This document shows, one piece after another, positions 33,790 through 43,343 of a stretch of 64,000 nucleotides of DNA. Every line of letters starts with the position of its first letter. Positions within the stretch are counted from its first letter, which is position 1. The DNA is taken from contig JAKEEM010000046.1 of NCBI GenBank assembly GCA_022616535.1, forward strand, positions 1 to 64,000. The letters run 5' to 3'. The notes under the pieces are model-generated. The model made no database searches and had not been told where the DNA came from. It saw only the letters and a program-made list of their open reading frames with translations. The position numbers were made by a program, and so were the translations under genes. Source of the stretch: Chlorobiota bacterium (GTDB lineage: Bacteria; Bacteroidota; Ignavibacteria; Tepidaquicellales; OLB5).

Positions 33790-35841
33790 CTATCTGACTA
33801 TAACCATCTTTTTCGCATCCTTAAATATCCCGCCTTTTTCCAAATCCTTTGCTCTAAGCTCGTAATAATATACACCGCTTGAAATATTGTTTGCGTTAAA
33901 CTCCGCAATGTATTTTCCCTTGTTTGTTTGGCCGTTAAAAAGCTCGGCAACAAGCCTTCCGGTAACATCATAAACCCTAAGCTCAACAAATGAGCGTCTC
34001 GGCAGGTCAAATTTAATATGTGTCACAGGGTTGAAAGGATTCGGATAGTTCTGCTTTAAGTCATAACGAATCGGTATTTCTTCATTCTGAAGTGTGATTC
34101 CGACCGTACCCTGAGTTGTGGTCCCTTGTTTCAGTACAATATCGTTGTCGGGGTCAAACTGGAACGAGGTGGGCTGCCTTGTATAAGGCCAGAACCAAAC
34201 CTGGTCATTAGCGTTGTTGTCAACCCTGAAAGTTGTATCCGGTCCGCTTGCAAAGGAAATTTTTAAAGTGAGCGGCATTCTGTGGAACGGTGAATTGGAC
34301 TGAATCTGTCTTGCCTGGAAGCCGACTGTCCAGTTTCCGCCGCCGTTATTTATGAACTGGTAATAATTCTGATATACAGGATGGTTCGGCTGTTTAACCC
34401 ATTGGTCAATAAACCAGGTTAAATCCTGTCCGTATGACTCGGAAATCTTAGCTGCAAAGTCATCGGTTGCAACAGAATTATTCTTAAAGTTTACAGTATC
34501 CATTGAGTATGCCCTTATTGCATTAAAGAAAGTTGCGGAATCACCCATAAGGTAGCGAAGCATATGCAGAACACATGCTCCTTTTGCATAAGTAATGGCA
34601 TAGTTGAACAGTGTATTATTATTAGGCGGATTCTCCGCCCAGGTTGGCTGATACATTGCCCATCCGGGGTTCCCCGAAAGATAACTGCTTGCACTGCTCA
34701 GTATATCGCTTTTGTAAGAGCTGTAACCGCCCGTGTATTCATACCACAGTGCTTCGCAGTAAGTTGCAAACCCTTCGTTCATCCAGATATCAGCCCATGA
34801 AGCGCAGGTGATCATATCTCCAAACCATTGATGCGCAAACTCATGCGACACAAGATTTGCGCTCCAGCTGTTGTATTGCAGACTGGTTAATGTCTGGTTT
34901 TCCATGCCGCCCCATGTAAAGCCGCTGCCGGAAGCGATGGTTGCAAATCCGTTTTTTTCGAAAGGATGCTCGCCGAACTTGTAGGAATAATACGTTGTCA
35001 TCGGTCCGATGATAGTTTTAATATTATTCAACGAACTAATGCTTTCGCCTGTATTCCAGTAAAACCTGATGGGAATGCTGTCTGATGGATTAGAAATCTT
35101 GTGCCAGTAAACAATATCGAGATTGTAATTCACTCTGCCTGTCAGCACTGTAAGATATGTTGCAACAGGGTCGCGGCTAATCCAGTGATAGTAAAGCGAG
35201 TCACCTGTAATAAGCGAATCGTTCAATCTACCGTTTGAGCCGAGCCGCACATTAAGCGGCACTTTTACAGTAATATCAACAGTTGCTTTATCCGAGGGTC
35301 TGTCCCAGCAGGGAAACCATTTTCTTGCTCCCTGCGGTTCGCAGTCCGTGAAAACCATTCCGTTTCCGTTCTGGCTTACATAGAATGCCTGGTCAGACAC
35401 GTTTAAATGGCGGTAGTAGATTTTTATTTCAACCGTGTCATTCGGATTGTAAGTGCTGTTCAATGTAATTGTCAGAATATTGTTTACATGAGTAAAGGAA
35501 ACTCCCGCCATTCCAACGGAATCAATCGTAAGCGAAGTATTTACAGCATTCAAATCAATTGAGTTCAGTGCAGTGTCTACTCTGAACTTAATTATAATGT
35601 TAGCATCATAGTTGCGGGGGTAAGGGCTTAGGAAGCAATGCCTGATATCCATCCATATTTTATAATTAAGGACATCAAATTTGTGTTTGGGTGAATTAGG
35701 TGAATCACCTAAAACAAACGTGTGGGGTGAATTCGATTTTTTATGCCAGCAGTACTCAGAACCTTTTTGAAAAGTTATCTGGGTAAAACTGTAGCTTACC
35801 AGAATTATAGATAAGCTAAAAATTGTGAATAAATGTCTCAT
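33790..35841 (-). CDS. Secreted M1 family aminopeptidase with T9SS sorting domain
   Basis: The 683-residue protein has a signal peptide (MRHLFTIFSLSIILVSYSFT). The zinc site is HEFAHQWFG near residue 330, with the third ligand Glu in WMNEGFATYCEALWYE about 18 residues later, and the substrate motif appears as GGMENQT. The C-terminal 80 residues are a type A sorting domain (QNYPNPFNPVTHIKFDLPRR; SSGVYYYELRAKDLE). It should act on extracellular peptides. The gene ends with a strong terminator and is divergent from queF. Confidence 0.93.
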   Translation of the reverse strand: MRHLFTIFSLSIILVSYSFTQITFQKGSEYCWHKKSNSPHTFVLGDSPNSPKHKFDVLNYKIWMDIRHCFLSPYPRNYDANIIIKFRVDTALNSIDLNAVNTSLTIDSVGMAGVSFTHVNNILTITLNSTYNPNDTVEIKIYYRHLNVSDQAFYVSQNGNGMVFTDCEPQGARKWFPCWDRPSDKATVDITVKVPLNVRLGSNGRLNDSLITGDSLYYHWISRDPVATYLTVLTGRVNYNLDIVYWHKISNPSDSIPIRFYWNTGESISSLNNIKTIIGPMTTYYSYKFGEHPFEKNGFATIASGSGFTWGGMENQTLTSLQYNSWSANLVSHEFAHQWFGDMITCASWADIWMNEGFATYCEALWYEYTGGYSSYKSDILSSASSYLSGNPGWAMYQPTWAENPPNNNTLFNYAITYAKGACVLHMLRYLMGDSATFFNAIRAYSMDTVNFKNNSVATDDFAAKISESYGQDLTWFIDQWVKQPNHPVYQNYYQFINNGGGNWTVGFQARQIQSNSPFHRMPLTLKISFASGPDTTFRVDNNANDQVWFWPYTRQPTSFQFDPDNDIVLKQGTTTQGTVGITLQNEEIPIRYDLKQNYPNPFNPVTHIKFDLPRRSFVELRVYDVTGRLVAELFNGQTNKGKYIAEFNANNISSGVYYYELRAKDLEKGGIFKDAKKMVIVR

Positions 35842-35901
35842 TTTTGTATATTTTAATTAGAAAACGCTGGTGTAAAAATAGCTCTTTTGATTATGTCAAC
35901 A

Positions 35902-35951
35902 TATGACGCAGGTCATAAGAATTACTGATGATTTTTGTTAATTTTGATATG
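35902..35951 (+). promoter_or_regulatory. Crp/Fnr-type operator and promoter upstream of queF and the hdr-mvh genes
   Basis: The perfect palindrome TATGACGCAGGTCATA (35902-35917) is followed after 21 bases by TAATTTTG (35939-35946). With a start near 35951 the operator is centred at -41.5, the class II activator position. The site upstream of ric at 50442 has the same core (GAC-N4-GTC), the same 21-base gap and the identical TAATTTTG. Confidence 0.6.
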
Positions 35952-36025
35952 ATTGGATGAGGCTTTTTACTGTTAAAGTTCGATTTTTTGGAATATATTG
36001 CGGAAAAAACGGTTAAGCAAGAACT

Positions 36026-36436
36026 ATGAAAACATTTAATCCGATTAAATCAGACCCCAACAAAATTATGCTTCTGGAAGTATTTGAAAACTCGTTCCCA
36101 AAGCGGAATTACCTAATTATTCACAGGGCAAACGAGTTTACCTCTTTATGTCCGAAAACAGGACAGCCGGATTTTGGCACCATCACAATCTCTTACATCG
36201 CAGATAAAAAGTGCGTAGAGCTTAAATCATTAAAATATTACCTTCAGTCATTCAGAAACGAAGGAATATTTTACGAAAATGTAACAAACCGCATACTCGA
36301 AGACCTTGTGAGGGTGATAAAACCGCGATGGATGGAAGTTAAGGGCGAGTTTTCCACAAGAGGGGGACTAAACTCCAATGTGGCTGCAACGTATGGGAAA
36401 AACCCAAATGAAAGAAGTAGGCAAAAATTATATTGA
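36026..36436 (+). CDS. queF: NADPH-dependent 7-cyano-7-deazaguanine reductase QueF
   Basis: The 136-residue protein is a short (type I) QueF. It shows [20 protein letters not shown] with the catalytic Cys near residue 42, [19 protein letters not shown], and [15 protein letters not shown] at the C-terminus. QueF reduces preQ0 to preQ1 in queuosine synthesis. Length and motifs are complete. It lies directly after the Crp/Fnr-type promoter and ahead of the hydrogenase cluster; the link is by position, since queF has no direct role in H2 metabolism. Confidence 0.95.
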   Translation: MKTFNPIKSDPNKIMLLEVFENSFPKRNYLIIHRANEFTSLCPKTGQPDFGTITISYIADKKCVELKSLKYYLQSFRNEGIFYENVTNRILEDLVRVIKPRWMEVKGEFSTRGGLNSNVAATYGKNPNERSRQKLY

Positions 36437-36704
36437 TGAGCTTATAAGTATTCTTAAAAAAGATGAATACACCGTTATAAGTCCCGTTTTAAGAGACGGG
36501 GCGATTGTTTACATTGAAATCCAAAGCGTAAATTATTTGCCCCAGCAGGCCTTAAATTTTCCACACACCTTTTCTGCGTTCCCCAAGCAATATATCTTTC
36601 GGCTTCACTCCGCAAATTACCCGAAAACCTGGTCATATTTGGTATTGAAGCAAAATTATTCGGCGTGTATTCGGGTTTATGACTTATGGTGGAAAATGCA
36701 GTAA
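36408..36704 (+). pseudogene. Decayed N-terminal fragment resembling a 4Fe-4S hydrogenase beta subunit
   Basis: An ORF starting inside queF reads [20 protein letters not shown], then LRDGAIVYIEIQSVNYLP, close to the opening of the 4Fe-4S dicluster/sulfhydrogenase beta-subunit family (pattern: Leu-rich helix, VIGP, RDGAIVY, LP). Similarity then fades (FPKQYIFRLHSANYPKTWSY) and the frame stops after 99 residues, without any of the cysteine clusters such proteins need. It looks like the remnant of a subunit gene once in front of hdrC. It could also be a chance ORF, but RDGAIVY is quite specific. The rest of the gap to hdrC is AT-rich with no terminator. Confidence 0.45.
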
Positions 36705-36787
36705 ATAATGTAGAACAATTAGTGTAAAAAGAAATAATAAAACTTTAAAAAAATTCAGATGAAGAAACATAAAGGAGAATTTAACTA

Positions 36788-37435
36788 ATGGGTAAGACCA
36801 TTGATGTAAAAACGTTTGCACTGAATGGGACAGCTAACGGTCGCGGAGAAATACACAGGCGTATTAAATACGAAAGCGAGTTAAGCAGGGATTTTAAGGA
36901 AAAGATTGCTGAGATTGCATACGGCGAAAAGCTCTACAGCTGCATTCAGTGCGGAACATGCAGTGCCACCTGTCCGGTAAGCCATTATATGGATTACACA
37001 CCTCGTAAAATTATACAAATGGTTAGGGAAGGTTTTAAGGAAGAAGTCCTGAGCAGCTCAACCGTTTGGCTTTGCGCATCATGCTACTCATGCACTGTTG
37101 AGTGCCCGAAGGGAATAAAAATTACCGATGTAATGTATGCATTGAAAAGAGAAGCCATATCGAGTGCTTACCATTCAAAGCATTTTCCTGCCTCAGTGCT
37201 TGCAAACAGCTTCTTTAAGCAGGTTCTTGACCACGGAAGAAACAGCGAGGGTCCGCTGCTGCTGAAGATGTATTTAAAGACCAATCCTTTTATGCTGATT
37301 AAGAATATGAAGCTTGGCTTTAAGCTGTGGAAAACAGGGAGGTTATCGCTTAAGACAGAAAAAATAAAAAATAAGCGGAATCTGAACAAGCTGCTTAAAA
37401 ATATTGAAAAAGCAGAGGAGGCCGAAGCAAAATGA
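36788..37435 (+). CDS. hdrC: Heterodisulfide reductase subunit C
   Basis: The 215-residue protein has two [4Fe-4S] motifs: CIQCGTCSATCPVSHYMDYT near residue 52 and CASCYSCTVECPKGIKITDV near residue 97. HdrC carries electrons from HdrA to the HdrB active site. The C-terminal 90 residues are an additional helical, Lys-rich tail. It is the first gene of the tight hdrCBA-mvhDGA run; its TGA overlaps the ATG of hdrB (ATGA). A GGAG ribosome site precedes the start. Confidence 0.93.
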   Translation: MGKTIDVKTFALNGTANGRGEIHRRIKYESELSRDFKEKIAEIAYGEKLYSCIQCGTCSATCPVSHYMDYTPRKIIQMVREGFKEEVLSSSTVWLCASCYSCTVECPKGIKITDVMYALKREAISSAYHSKHFPASVLANSFFKQVLDHGRNSEGPLLLKMYLKTNPFMLIKNMKLGFKLWKTGRLSLKTEKIKNKRNLNKLLKNIEKAEEAEAK

Positions 37436-38334
37436 GATACCTTTATTACCCGGGATGCTCGCTTAAATGCACGGGCAGGTCTTATGAAGAATCGCTTCTT
37501 GCTGTTTTAAAAGCGCTTAAAATCGATTTCGTTGAGCTTAATGACTGGAACTGCTGCGGTGCTACGGCTTATATGGCAGTTGACGAGTCTAAAGCATTTG
37601 CAATTGCATCGAGAAATCTTGCCCTTGCGGAGGAGCAGTTTAAAAATGAAAAAGAGATTCACATTATAGCGCCGTGCAGCGCCTGTTATATGGTTCTGCT
37701 GAAGACGCAAAACTACCTTGCACATAATGCCGGTGAGATGAAAAAAATTCAATCGGCATTAAAGGAATCGGGTTTAAGCTACGAAGGAAAAGTTAAAATC
37801 CGCCATCCCTTAGATGTGCTGGTAAATGATTTTGGATTGAAAGAAATTACCAAAGCCGTAAAACATCATTTAAAGGGAATTAAGGTTGCATCATACTACG
37901 GCTGCCAGACAGTAAGGCCTTTGGCAACATTTGACGATGCAAGAGAGCCCGTGTCAATGGACGAGCTGGTGAGGGCAATCGGCGCCGAGCCGGTAGACTG
38001 GCCGCTGAAGACAAGGTGCTGCGGTGCAAGTCTGACAGGTATTATTGAACAGGTCGGTCTGCCGCTAAGCTACATTATACTTCATGAGGCGGCAAAACGC
38101 AGGGCTGACGTGGTTATAACGGCTTGTCCGCTTTGCCAGTTCAATCTTGAATGCTACCAAACAGAAATCAACAAAAATTACCAAAATGATTTACGTATCG
38201 GTGTAATTTATTTTTCCCAGCTTTTGGGGCTTGCACTGGGAATTTCACCCAAGGAGCTTGGTATGCAGCGATTGTTTGTTAAGCCCGAAGGAGTCTACAA
38301 AGCAGTGAAAGGAGGCGAAACGGTTTATGTATAG
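37432..38334 (+). CDS. hdrB: Heterodisulfide reductase subunit B
   Basis: The 300-residue protein begins with YLYYPGCSLKCTGRSYEESL and has the first cysteine-rich motif ending NDWNCCGATAYM (residue 36 on), and the second ending KTRCCGASLTGI near residue 193, with APCSACY and TACPLCQFNLE as the closing CxxC pieces. These bind the two noncubane [4Fe-4S] clusters that split a disulfide. The natural disulfide in bacteria is unknown. The gene overlaps hdrA by 8 bases. Confidence 0.93.
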   Translation: MRYLYYPGCSLKCTGRSYEESLLAVLKALKIDFVELNDWNCCGATAYMAVDESKAFAIASRNLALAEEQFKNEKEIHIIAPCSACYMVLLKTQNYLAHNAGEMKKIQSALKESGLSYEGKVKIRHPLDVLVNDFGLKEITKAVKHHLKGIKVASYYGCQTVRPLATFDDAREPVSMDELVRAIGAEPVDWPLKTRCCGASLTGIIEQVGLPLSYIILHEAAKRRADVVITACPLCQFNLECYQTEINKNYQNDLRIGVIYFSQLLGLALGISPKELGMQRLFVKPEGVYKAVKGGETVYV

Positions 38335-40357
38335 CACTAACGGAAATAATATTCCAAGAATCGGCTTTTATATCTGCCACTGCGGGCATAATATCGCCTC
38401 AATTGTTGATGTTGTTGAAGTGCAAAAATATGCAGCAACTCTGCCCGGCGTTACGGTTTCAAGGGATTACAAATATATGTGCTCTGACCCGGGGCAGGAA
38501 CTGATTCAGCAGGATATTAAAGAGCATAATCTTAACAGAATTGTTGTTGCTTCCTGCTCACCTCTGCTTCACGAGCATACTTTCCGCTTAGCTGCTGAAA
38601 AAGCGGGATTGAACCCTTACTACTTTCATATGGTAAATGTTAGGGAGAACGTTTCGTGGGTTCACGACAACAAAGAACAGGCGACCGAAAAAGCAAAAGA
38701 CCTTGCAAGGGCGGCGATTAAGCGCGTATTTTTCCATAAACCGCTTGAGAAGAAAACAGTCCAGATAAAACCTGATGTTTTGATTGTCGGAGGCGGAATT
38801 GCGGGCATACACTCAGCTTTAACAATTGCTAATGCAGGCAAACACGTTTATCTTGTCGAACGGGAACCGACCATCGGAGGACACATGGCAATGTTCGATA
38901 AAACATTTCCTACACTTGACTGCGCGGCATGTATTTTAACTCCAAAAATGTCGGCTGTGAAATCACACCCGAACATTACACTCTGGACATACTCCGAAGT
39001 AGAAAAAATTGATGGCTTTGTAGGCAATTATAAAGCTACAATTAAGAGAAAGCCCCGTTACGTTAACGAGGAATTATGCGTGGGATGTCTTGACTGCATC
39101 GAGGCGTGCATATACAAGGAAGCAAAATACCCTGATGAATTTAATCTTGGCTTAAGCAAGAGAAAACCGATATACATTCCATTCCCGCAGGCAACACCGC
39201 AGGTAGTGCTTTTTGACCCTGAAACGTGCATCGATTTCAAAAGCCACCGCTGCAAGAAAACCTGCATAGAAGCCTGCGAAAGAAACGCAATTGACCTTAA
39301 GCAAACTGCAAAGTTCGAAGAAATCGAAGTAGGAACGGTGATAATTTCAACTGGATTTAAAACATACGACCCGAAGCTTTCGCCCCAGTACGGCTACGGA
39401 AAGCTTCCGAATGTTTATACATCGCTTGAAATCGAACGGCTTGTTAACGCCTCGGGTCCGACTGCTGGAGAAGTTGTAACACGAGACGGAAAGAAGCCTG
39501 AGTCAGTTGGAATAATTCACTGTGTCGGCTCGCGTGACGAAAAAAGCAATAAATGGTGTTCGCGCGTATGCTGTATGTATTCATTAAAACTTGCGCATTT
39601 GATTAAGGAACACACCGGAGCCGAAGTTTACAATTTTTACATCGATATGAGGACACCCGGCAAGGGATACGAGGAGTTTTACGATAAGTTTATGAACGAG
39701 GGTGTTCATTTTATACGCGGGCGTGTTGCAGAAGTAACCGACTGGGCGCTTGTCCCCGAAGAAGAAAATAAACTGACGATACGTGTAGAGGACACATTAA
39801 TTGGAGTTGTAAGAAGGATACCCGTTGATATGGTGGTTTTATCCGTCGGGCTTGAACCGAGGGAGGATGCTTCTGAAATCAGGAGAATGTTTAATATTTC
39901 CTGTTCATCGGAGGGATTTTTCCTTGAACGCCACCCGAAGCTTGCACCGGTTAATACCTTTACCGACGGCATATTTATCGCAGGTGCATGCCAGGGCCCC
40001 AAGGATATACCCGATACTGTAGCGCAGGCGGGAGCTGCTGCTGAAGCTCTTTCGCTTATCAGTGCGGGAAAAATTGAGCTTGAACCCAATACTGCGCAAG
40101 TAATCGAGAAATATTGTTCGGGGTGCAAATCATGCATTCCGCTTTGCCCGTATACTGCTATATCGTTCAAAGAAGATATTAAAAAGGCATACATTAACGA
40201 AGCACTTTGCAAAGGATGCGGAACATGTGTGGCTGCATGTCCGTCAGGCTCTATAACACAGAACATGTTCGAAGACGAGCAAATCTTCAGCGAGATAGAG
40301 GGACTTTTGAAATTTGCGGGCATCGAACTCGAAGAAAAGGAGGTGGAGCATGCTTAG
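38327..40357 (+). CDS. hdrA: Heterodisulfide reductase subunit A (FAD, electron-bifurcating type)
   Basis: The 676-residue protein has the HdrA N-terminal cysteine region (GFYICHCGHNIASI; KYMCSDPGQELI), the FAD site VLIVGGGIAGIHSALTIANA near residue 150, GGHMAMFDKTFPTLDCAACI near 185, a ferredoxin insert (CVGCLDCIEACIY near 250) and a C-terminal 2x[4Fe-4S] ferredoxin (CSGCKSCIPLCP near 596; CKGCGTCVAACP near 628). In methanogens HdrA bifurcates hydrogenase electrons between ferredoxin and the disulfide. The motifs needed for this are all visible. Confidence 0.94.
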   Translation: MYSTNGNNIPRIGFYICHCGHNIASIVDVVEVQKYAATLPGVTVSRDYKYMCSDPGQELIQQDIKEHNLNRIVVASCSPLLHEHTFRLAAEKAGLNPYYFHMVNVRENVSWVHDNKEQATEKAKDLARAAIKRVFFHKPLEKKTVQIKPDVLIVGGGIAGIHSALTIANAGKHVYLVEREPTIGGHMAMFDKTFPTLDCAACILTPKMSAVKSHPNITLWTYSEVEKIDGFVGNYKATIKRKPRYVNEELCVGCLDCIEACIYKEAKYPDEFNLGLSKRKPIYIPFPQATPQVVLFDPETCIDFKSHRCKKTCIEACERNAIDLKQTAKFEEIEVGTVIISTGFKTYDPKLSPQYGYGKLPNVYTSLEIERLVNASGPTAGEVVTRDGKKPESVGIIHCVGSRDEKSNKWCSRVCCMYSLKLAHLIKEHTGAEVYNFYIDMRTPGKGYEEFYDKFMNEGVHFIRGRVAEVTDWALVPEEENKLTIRVEDTLIGVVRRIPVDMVVLSVGLEPREDASEIRRMFNISCSSEGFFLERHPKLAPVNTFTDGIFIAGACQGPKDIPDTVAQAGAAAEALSLISAGKIELEPNTAQVIEKYCSGCKSCIPLCPYTAISFKEDIKKAYINEALCKGCGTCVAACPSGSITQNMFEDEQIFSEIEGLLKFAGIELEEKEVEHA

Positions 40358-40847
40358 TTCAGATAAGAAATGGGAGCCCAGAATAATCGCATTCTTCTGT
40401 AACTGGTGCACTTATACTGCTGCTGACCTTGCGGGAGTATCAAGATTAAAATACGCTCCGAATGTGAGAGTAATAAGGGTAATGTGCTCAGGCAGGGTTG
40501 ACCCGCAGTTTATACTGCATGTGTTTGCAAGCGGAGCCGACGGCGTGTTAATCGGCGGTTGCCACCCGGGCGACTGCCACTACTCCGAAGGCAATTACAA
40601 AATGCTGCGCAGATTCATGCTTTTAAAAAGAATGCTTAAAAAAATGGGGATTGAGGAAGACCGATGCCGGCTCGAGTGGATTTCAGCGGCTGAAGGTGAA
40701 AAGGTAAAATCAGTAATTAATGATATGGTTGAAAAAGTTAGAAAGCTCGGTCCGCTCGGGATTCCAAAGAGAATATCAAAAATCGATAAGGAAATAAAAA
40801 TAATAGAAAAGGAGATTAACCCAGAGGAGGCAGTTGAACATGCCTGA
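40350..40847 (+). CDS. mvhD: Hydrogenase iron-sulfur subunit MvhD
   Basis: From ATG at 40350 the product has 165 residues. It shows IIAFFCNWCTYTAADLAGVS, RVMCSGRVDPQFILHVFASG and GVLIGGCHPGDCHYSEGNYK, the [2Fe-2S] motifs of MvhD, the electron link between the hydrogenase and HdrA. The start overlaps the hdrA stop by 8 bases and follows GGAGGTGGAG; an upstream in-frame start at 40314 lies inside hdrA and is unlikely. Confidence 0.93.
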   Translation: MLSSDKKWEPRIIAFFCNWCTYTAADLAGVSRLKYAPNVRVIRVMCSGRVDPQFILHVFASGADGVLIGGCHPGDCHYSEGNYKMLRRFMLLKRMLKKMGIEEDRCRLEWISAAEGEKVKSVINDMVEKVRKLGPLGIPKRISKIDKEIKIIEKEINPEEAVEHA

Positions 40848-41814
40848 TAAACCTAAAATAGGATTTTACTGGTGCGCTTCATGCGGCGGATGTGAAGAAT
40901 CCGTTGTTGACCTTGCCGAAGATATTTTAATGGTGACGGGTGCCGTGGATATAGTTTTCTGGCCGGTTGCAATGGATTTCAAGAAATCAGATGTTGAAAA
41001 AATGGATGACGGCTCGATACTTGCAACAATGGTAAACGGCGCAATTCGGACATCGGAGCAGGAAGAAATGGCAAGGCTAATCAGAAGGAAAAGCAAAATT
41101 GTCATTGCATACGGTTCCTGCGCGCATCTTGGAGGCATACCTTCTCTTGCCAATGAATTTGAAAAAGCAGAAATTCTGAAGTATATTTACAGCGATGCCC
41201 CTTCCGTCATAAACAAAGAAGAAACTTATCCCTTAACGGAATTTAAGCATAACGGCAGATATGTTACGCTTCCGGTTTTCAGGAACATTGTTAGAACACT
41301 TGACCAGGTAATTGATGTAGATTACTATCTCCCGGGTTGTCCCCCGACGCCAAAGCTTCTTAAGCAGGCGGTGCTCACTTTGCTTTCGGGAGAGCTGCCT
41401 CCAAAGGGCGCCGTTCTTGCTCCGGACTATGCTTTGTGCGAGGAGTGTCCGAGGAAGAAAACGAAACCGGATAATGTTTCATTTACCCAGTTTGTAAAGC
41501 CGCATATGATGCTTATTGACAAGGAAAAATGCCTGCTGGCTCAGGGTGTTATTTGTATGGGTCCCGCAACGCGCGCAGGATGCGAAGCACTCTGCATTAA
41601 CGGAAATATGCCCTGCAGCGGGTGTTTCGGCCCGACTTCAAGGGTTAAAGACCAGGGAGCAAAAATCTTATCATCTATTTGCTCTAATATAGAAGCTAAA
41701 TCAGAAGACGAAATTGACACGCTGCTTAATGGAATTCCCGATCCTGTTGGCACTTTTTACAGGTACGGGCTGGCAGCTTCGCTTCTTAGAAAAAAAATAC
41801 AGGAGGGAAAGTAA
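40840..41814 (+). CDS. mvhG: [NiFe] hydrogenase small subunit MvhG
   Basis: The 324-residue protein (ATG at 40840, overlapping the mvhD stop) has the proximal cluster ligands in FYWCASCGGCEESVVDLAED, IAYGSCAHLGGIPSLA and VDYYLPGCPPTPKLL. A cysteine-rich C-terminal half follows (CEECPRKK; CLLAQGVICMGPATRAGCEA; MPCSGCFGPTSR) for the medial and distal clusters. It has no Tat signal, so the enzyme is cytoplasmic. It is the group 3c type. An in-frame TTG at 40834 is less likely. Confidence 0.92.
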   Translation: MPDKPKIGFYWCASCGGCEESVVDLAEDILMVTGAVDIVFWPVAMDFKKSDVEKMDDGSILATMVNGAIRTSEQEEMARLIRRKSKIVIAYGSCAHLGGIPSLANEFEKAEILKYIYSDAPSVINKEETYPLTEFKHNGRYVTLPVFRNIVRTLDQVIDVDYYLPGCPPTPKLLKQAVLTLLSGELPPKGAVLAPDYALCEECPRKKTKPDNVSFTQFVKPHMMLIDKEKCLLAQGVICMGPATRAGCEALCINGNMPCSGCFGPTSRVKDQGAKILSSICSNIEAKSEDEIDTLLNGIPDPVGTFYRYGLAASLLRKKIQEGK

Positions 41815-41816
41815 AA

Positions 41817-43343
41817 ATGGCTGTAAATAAAGTTCAGGAAAAATGGAATGAGGGGCTATTAAAAGCCAATGATTCCTATATGAAAACAAGAAGAATTACA
41901 ATTGACCCGATAACAAGGCTTGAGGGGCACGGGAAGATTGACATACTGCTTGATGAAAAAGGCGAGGTTGAAAGGGCATATTACCAGATACCGGAGCTGA
42001 GAGGATTTGAGATATTCTGCAAGGGCAGGTCGGCGGAGGATATGCCCCAAATCACAAGCAGGATTTGCGGTGTTTGCCCAACAGCACACCATATGGCGGG
42101 TACAAAAGCGCTCGACAGTCTGTACAAAATAGAGCCTACTTCTGCGGCAAAGAAAATCAGGGAATTGATTTACAATCTGTTTATGCTTGAAGACCACGCG
42201 CTGCACGTTTACGTGCTTGGGGGCCACGATTTTATTGTCGGACCCGAAGCTCCGAAGGAAAAGAGAAACGTGCTTGGAGTTATAGAAAAGGTCGGAATTG
42301 ACGCAGGCAAAAGGGTCATTCAAATGCGCAGAAAAATACGCGAGCTGATAAGCTATCTCGGAGGCAAGGTTATTCACCCTGTGTTTGGCTTGCCGGGCGG
42401 TGTTGCAAAAGATATCGATTCAGGCGAGCTGCCGAGATTTAAGGAAACCGCTCGGGAGGCTCTGGATTTTGCACGCTTCACAATGCAGGTATTCAGTGAT
42501 ATAGTCTTAAAAAATGAACAGTACTTAAGAATCATAACATCCGATACTTATACCCATAAAACGTATTATATGGGACTTGTTGACGAGAACAATAAGGTAA
42601 ACTTCTATGACGGTAAAATAAGAGTTGTAGACCCCAATGGAAAGGAATACGCTAAATTCACTTCCGATAAATACCTTGATTACATTGCCGAGCATGTTGA
42701 GCCGTGGAGCTATGTGAAGTTCTGCTACCTTAAGTCCCTCGGATGGAAAGGCTTTGTTGACGGCAATGATACCAGCATTTATTCCGTTGCGCCCCTTGCA
42801 AGGCTAAATGCAGCAGACGGTATGGCAACTCCTGAGGCTCAAAAAGCTTATGAGGAATATTTTGAAACACTTGGAGGAAAACCTGTTCATCACACGCTTG
42901 CAAACCACTGGGCAAGGGTTGTGGAAATGATTTATGCTGCTGAGAGGATTAATGAACTTGTAAATGACACCGAAATTGTAAGTGCTAATATAAGAGCAAT
43001 CCCAACCGAAAAGCCCGAAGTAGGAATTGGAGTTGTCGAAGCTCCCAGGGGGACACTGATACATCACTATGAAACTGATGAGAAAGGCATAATTACAAAA
43101 GTAAATTTAATTGTCGCAACGCAGAACAACTCTGCAAGAATTGCAATGAGTGTTGATAAAGCTTCGAAGGGATTGATTCACGAAGGCATGGCCTCGGACG
43201 GGCTGCTAAATATGATTGAAATGGCTTTCAGGGCTTATGACCCGTGCAATGCTTGTGCAACGCACTCGCTTCCGGGAAATGTCCCGATTATTATAAATAT
43301 TTTTAACAAAGAAAGGAAATTAATTCAAAGGATTTCAAGATGA
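41817..43343 (+). CDS. mvhA: [NiFe] hydrogenase large subunit MvhA
   Basis: The 508-residue protein carries both nickel motifs: SRICGVCPTAHHMAGTKALD near residue 81 and DPCNACATHSLPGN near residue 475. It ends 30 residues after the second motif, so the precursor should be cut after the His by the protease encoded next. RRITIDPITRLEGHGKIDIL is the standard N-terminal large-subunit signature. Group 3c hydrogenases take up H2 for HdrABC. All four Cys ligands are intact, so the structural gene is not decayed. The gene overlaps the protease by an ATGA. Confidence 0.95.
   Translation: MAVNKVQEKWNEGLLKANDSYMKTRRITIDPITRLEGHGKIDILLDEKGEVERAYYQIPELRGFEIFCKGRSAEDMPQITSRICGVCPTAHHMAGTKALDSLYKIEPTSAAKKIRELIYNLFMLEDHALHVYVLGGHDFIVGPEAPKEKRNVLGVIEKVGIDAGKRVIQMRRKIRELISYLGGKVIHPVFGLPGGVAKDIDSGELPRFKETAREALDFARFTMQVFSDIVLKNEQYLRIITSDTYTHKTYYMGLVDENNKVNFYDGKIRVVDPNGKEYAKFTSDKYLDYIAEHVEPWSYVKFCYLKSLGWKGFVDGNDTSIYSVAPLARLNAADGMATPEAQKAYEEYFETLGGKPVHHTLANHWARVVEMIYAAERINELVNDTEIVSANIRAIPTEKPEVGIGVVEAPRGTLIHHYETDEKGIITKVNLIVATQNNSARIAMSVDKASKGLIHEGMASDGLLNMIEMAFRAYDPCNACATHSLPGNVPIIINIFNKERKLIQRISR

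Noticed and set aside
35888-35900. TTGATTATGTCAA as a second Fnr site beside 35902
   Set aside because: The spacing between half sites is one base short, so it does not match the N4 geometry.
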